NCBI GenBank assembly: GCA_964532735.1
Contig: CAZHKK010000002.1
Coordinates: 1-60,808 of the forward strand
Direction of reading: 5' to 3'
Origin: JAJXYN01 sp964532735
GTDB lineage: Bacteria > Patescibacteriota > Patescibacteriia > JAGPKW01
DNA length: 60,808 bases
Shown here: positions 60,269 to 60,808 of the stretch, in pieces
Position numbering within the stretch: position 1 is the first letter of the stretch
Layout of the letters: the number at the start of each line of letters is the position of its first letter
Notes under the pieces: generated by a model
Told to the model about the DNA's origin: nothing
Databases searched by the model: none
What the model saw: the letters and a program-made list of their open reading frames with translations, nothing else
Program-made: the position numbers and the translations under genes

Positions 60269-60736
60269 TAATTTATCTTTTGTATTATTTAAAAAAGTTA
60301 TTGATCCTGAAAAATTTCTCAACAATGCTGAATATTTGTATTTATTTGGAATAATTATTCTTCTTATTTTATCTATATTTAATAAATATCTTATTAAACA
60401 ATAAAAATCTCCGTCACCGGATATAATTATTGATTTATCGTATTCTTTAAGATCTATCATTGATTGTAAAACTAATTCAGCATCTACATTACCTTTGATT
60501 TTATTATCCTTTATTATTATTGGCTTAAAAATTATTTCATATCCAATTTTCTTTAAACTATTATAAAAAATATCATTATTTTTTATATAGCCCATAAAAA
60601 GATATACTTTTGTTGTTTTAAATTTATCTTTTAAAAAAATATAAAACTTCTTAAAATCCAAATCCCAGCCTTGATTTTTAATACCTAATTTTAAATTTTG
60701 ACTGTCTATAAAAGCGTATATAATTTCTTTTTCCAT
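60257..60736 (-). CDS. NYN-domain (LabA/DUF88-like) protein
   Basis: A 159-aa PIN-like fold protein of the NYN family, often RNases or RNA-binding. Conserved acidic residues appear in YAFIDSQNLKLG, KGNVDAELVLQ and IISGDGDFYCLIRYL. Single domain, no partner domain. Its 3' end overlaps the T-tract of the hairpin RNA on the other strand. No Shine-Dalgarno sequence. Confidence 0.85.
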   Translation of the reverse strand: MEKEIIYAFIDSQNLKLGIKNQGWDLDFKKFYIFLKDKFKTTKVYLFMGYIKNNDIFYNSLKKIGYEIIFKPIIIKDNKIKGNVDAELVLQSMIDLKEYDKSIIISGDGDFYCLIRYLLNIDKIRRIIIPNKYKYSALLRNFSGSITFLNNTKDKLKKR

Positions 60737-60765
60737 GTTTTAGTTTTTGTTTTAAATTAGAATCC

Positions 60766-60808
60766 CCAGAAATTATTTCATAATTTCTACCCCCTTTATT
60801 AAAGGGGG
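60766..60808. repeat. Two inverted repeats at the window edge
   Basis: AGAAATTAT/ATAATTTCT (about 60769-60789) and CCCCCTTTA/TAAAGGGGG (about 60790-60808), upstream of the NYN gene. G/C runs like this are rare in the window. The element is cut by the window end. Confidence 0.5.

Noticed and set aside
1..60808. Recoded UGA (Gly or Trp), as in some CPR lineages
   Set aside because: TGA ends several complete genes at expected family lengths, often in ATGA overlaps, and no full-length gene needs it read through.
1..60808. CRISPR arrays, insertion sequences, prophage or other tRNA/rRNA genes
   Set aside because: Looked for repeat-spacer patterns, transposase or integrase motifs, and further TTCGA-type T-arms; none found beyond the one tRNA.

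Overview
This is a 60.8-kb, very A+T-rich stretch with tightly packed genes, almost all on the + strand. TGA is used as an ordinary stop (for example at the ends of the Smr, GlcNAc-1-P transferase and HD-domain genes), so the code is the standard bacterial one. The gene content points to a Candidate Phyla Radiation / Patescibacteria bacterium, probably Parcubacteria-like. The evidence is two tandem DUF4012 genes, a single-ATPase TraG/HerA-like DNA pump, a short archaeal-type AspRS with GatCAB, a ProRS without its editing insert, a minor-pilin operon with PilD, and many small unknown membrane proteins. A finer rank cannot be read from this window. No rRNA, CRISPR array, insertion sequence or prophage was seen. 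Two runs of exactly 100 N (14135-14234 and 36445-36544) are scaffold gaps that interrupt two genes.

Layout. 1-4.0 kb: Smr protein, serS, mreB and a glycosyltransferase. 4.0-8.5 kb: tRNA-Glu(CUC) with a 41-aa Cys-cluster protein, the TraG/HerA-like ATPase, an Asp/Glu racemase-family enzyme and an internally duplicated membrane protein. 8.5-10.6 kb: L10 leader, rplJ, rplL, adk. 10.6-13.7 kb: pilD and four prepilin-like proteins. 13.7-16.0 kb (minus): two Shine-Dalgarno-led, membrane-anchored unknown proteins. 16.1-20.8 kb: ligA, a HEPN-like protein, a TPR protein, map, ruvX. 20.9-26.9 kb: WecA-like transferase, GT2 and two DUF4012 proteins, probably a surface-glycan locus. 27-35.2 kb: prfA, an M23 hydrolase, aspS and gatCAB. 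35.3-42.3 kb: secreted Kazal protein, MATE exporter and a MacA/MacB-type system with two permeases. 42.3-51.6 kb: coiled-coil protein, lepA, small proteins, a FtsB/DivIC-like protein, parvulin, frr, rseP, proS. 51.7-56.0 kb: rod-shape operon mreB2-mreC-mreD-mrdA. 56-60.8 kb: UDP-sugar dehydrogenase, HD protein, GT2, small Cys-rich proteins, a 14-aa micro-ORF, an isolated hairpin RNA and a NYN-domain protein.

How it fits together. Translation factors (serS, aspS/gatCAB, proS, prfA, frr, lepA, rplJL, tRNA-Glu) are interleaved with envelope functions (two MreB proteins, MreC/D, PBP2, M23, FtsB-like, glycan synthesis, pili, efflux). AspRS and GatCAB together suggest that Asn- and/or Gln-tRNA is made by transamidation.

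The most unusual global signal is that core genes start from A/T-rich leaders without a Shine-Dalgarno sequence; two even look leaderless. A minority of mostly unknown or Cys-rich genes carries a strong AGGAGG-type site and often its own TTGACT-type promoter. Other leads are a 14-residue CxxCxGxG peptide, a promoter-hairpin-terminator unit at 60.2 kb, a structured 250-nt intergenic region at 42.3-42.5 kb, and a second MreB with altered phosphate-binding loops.
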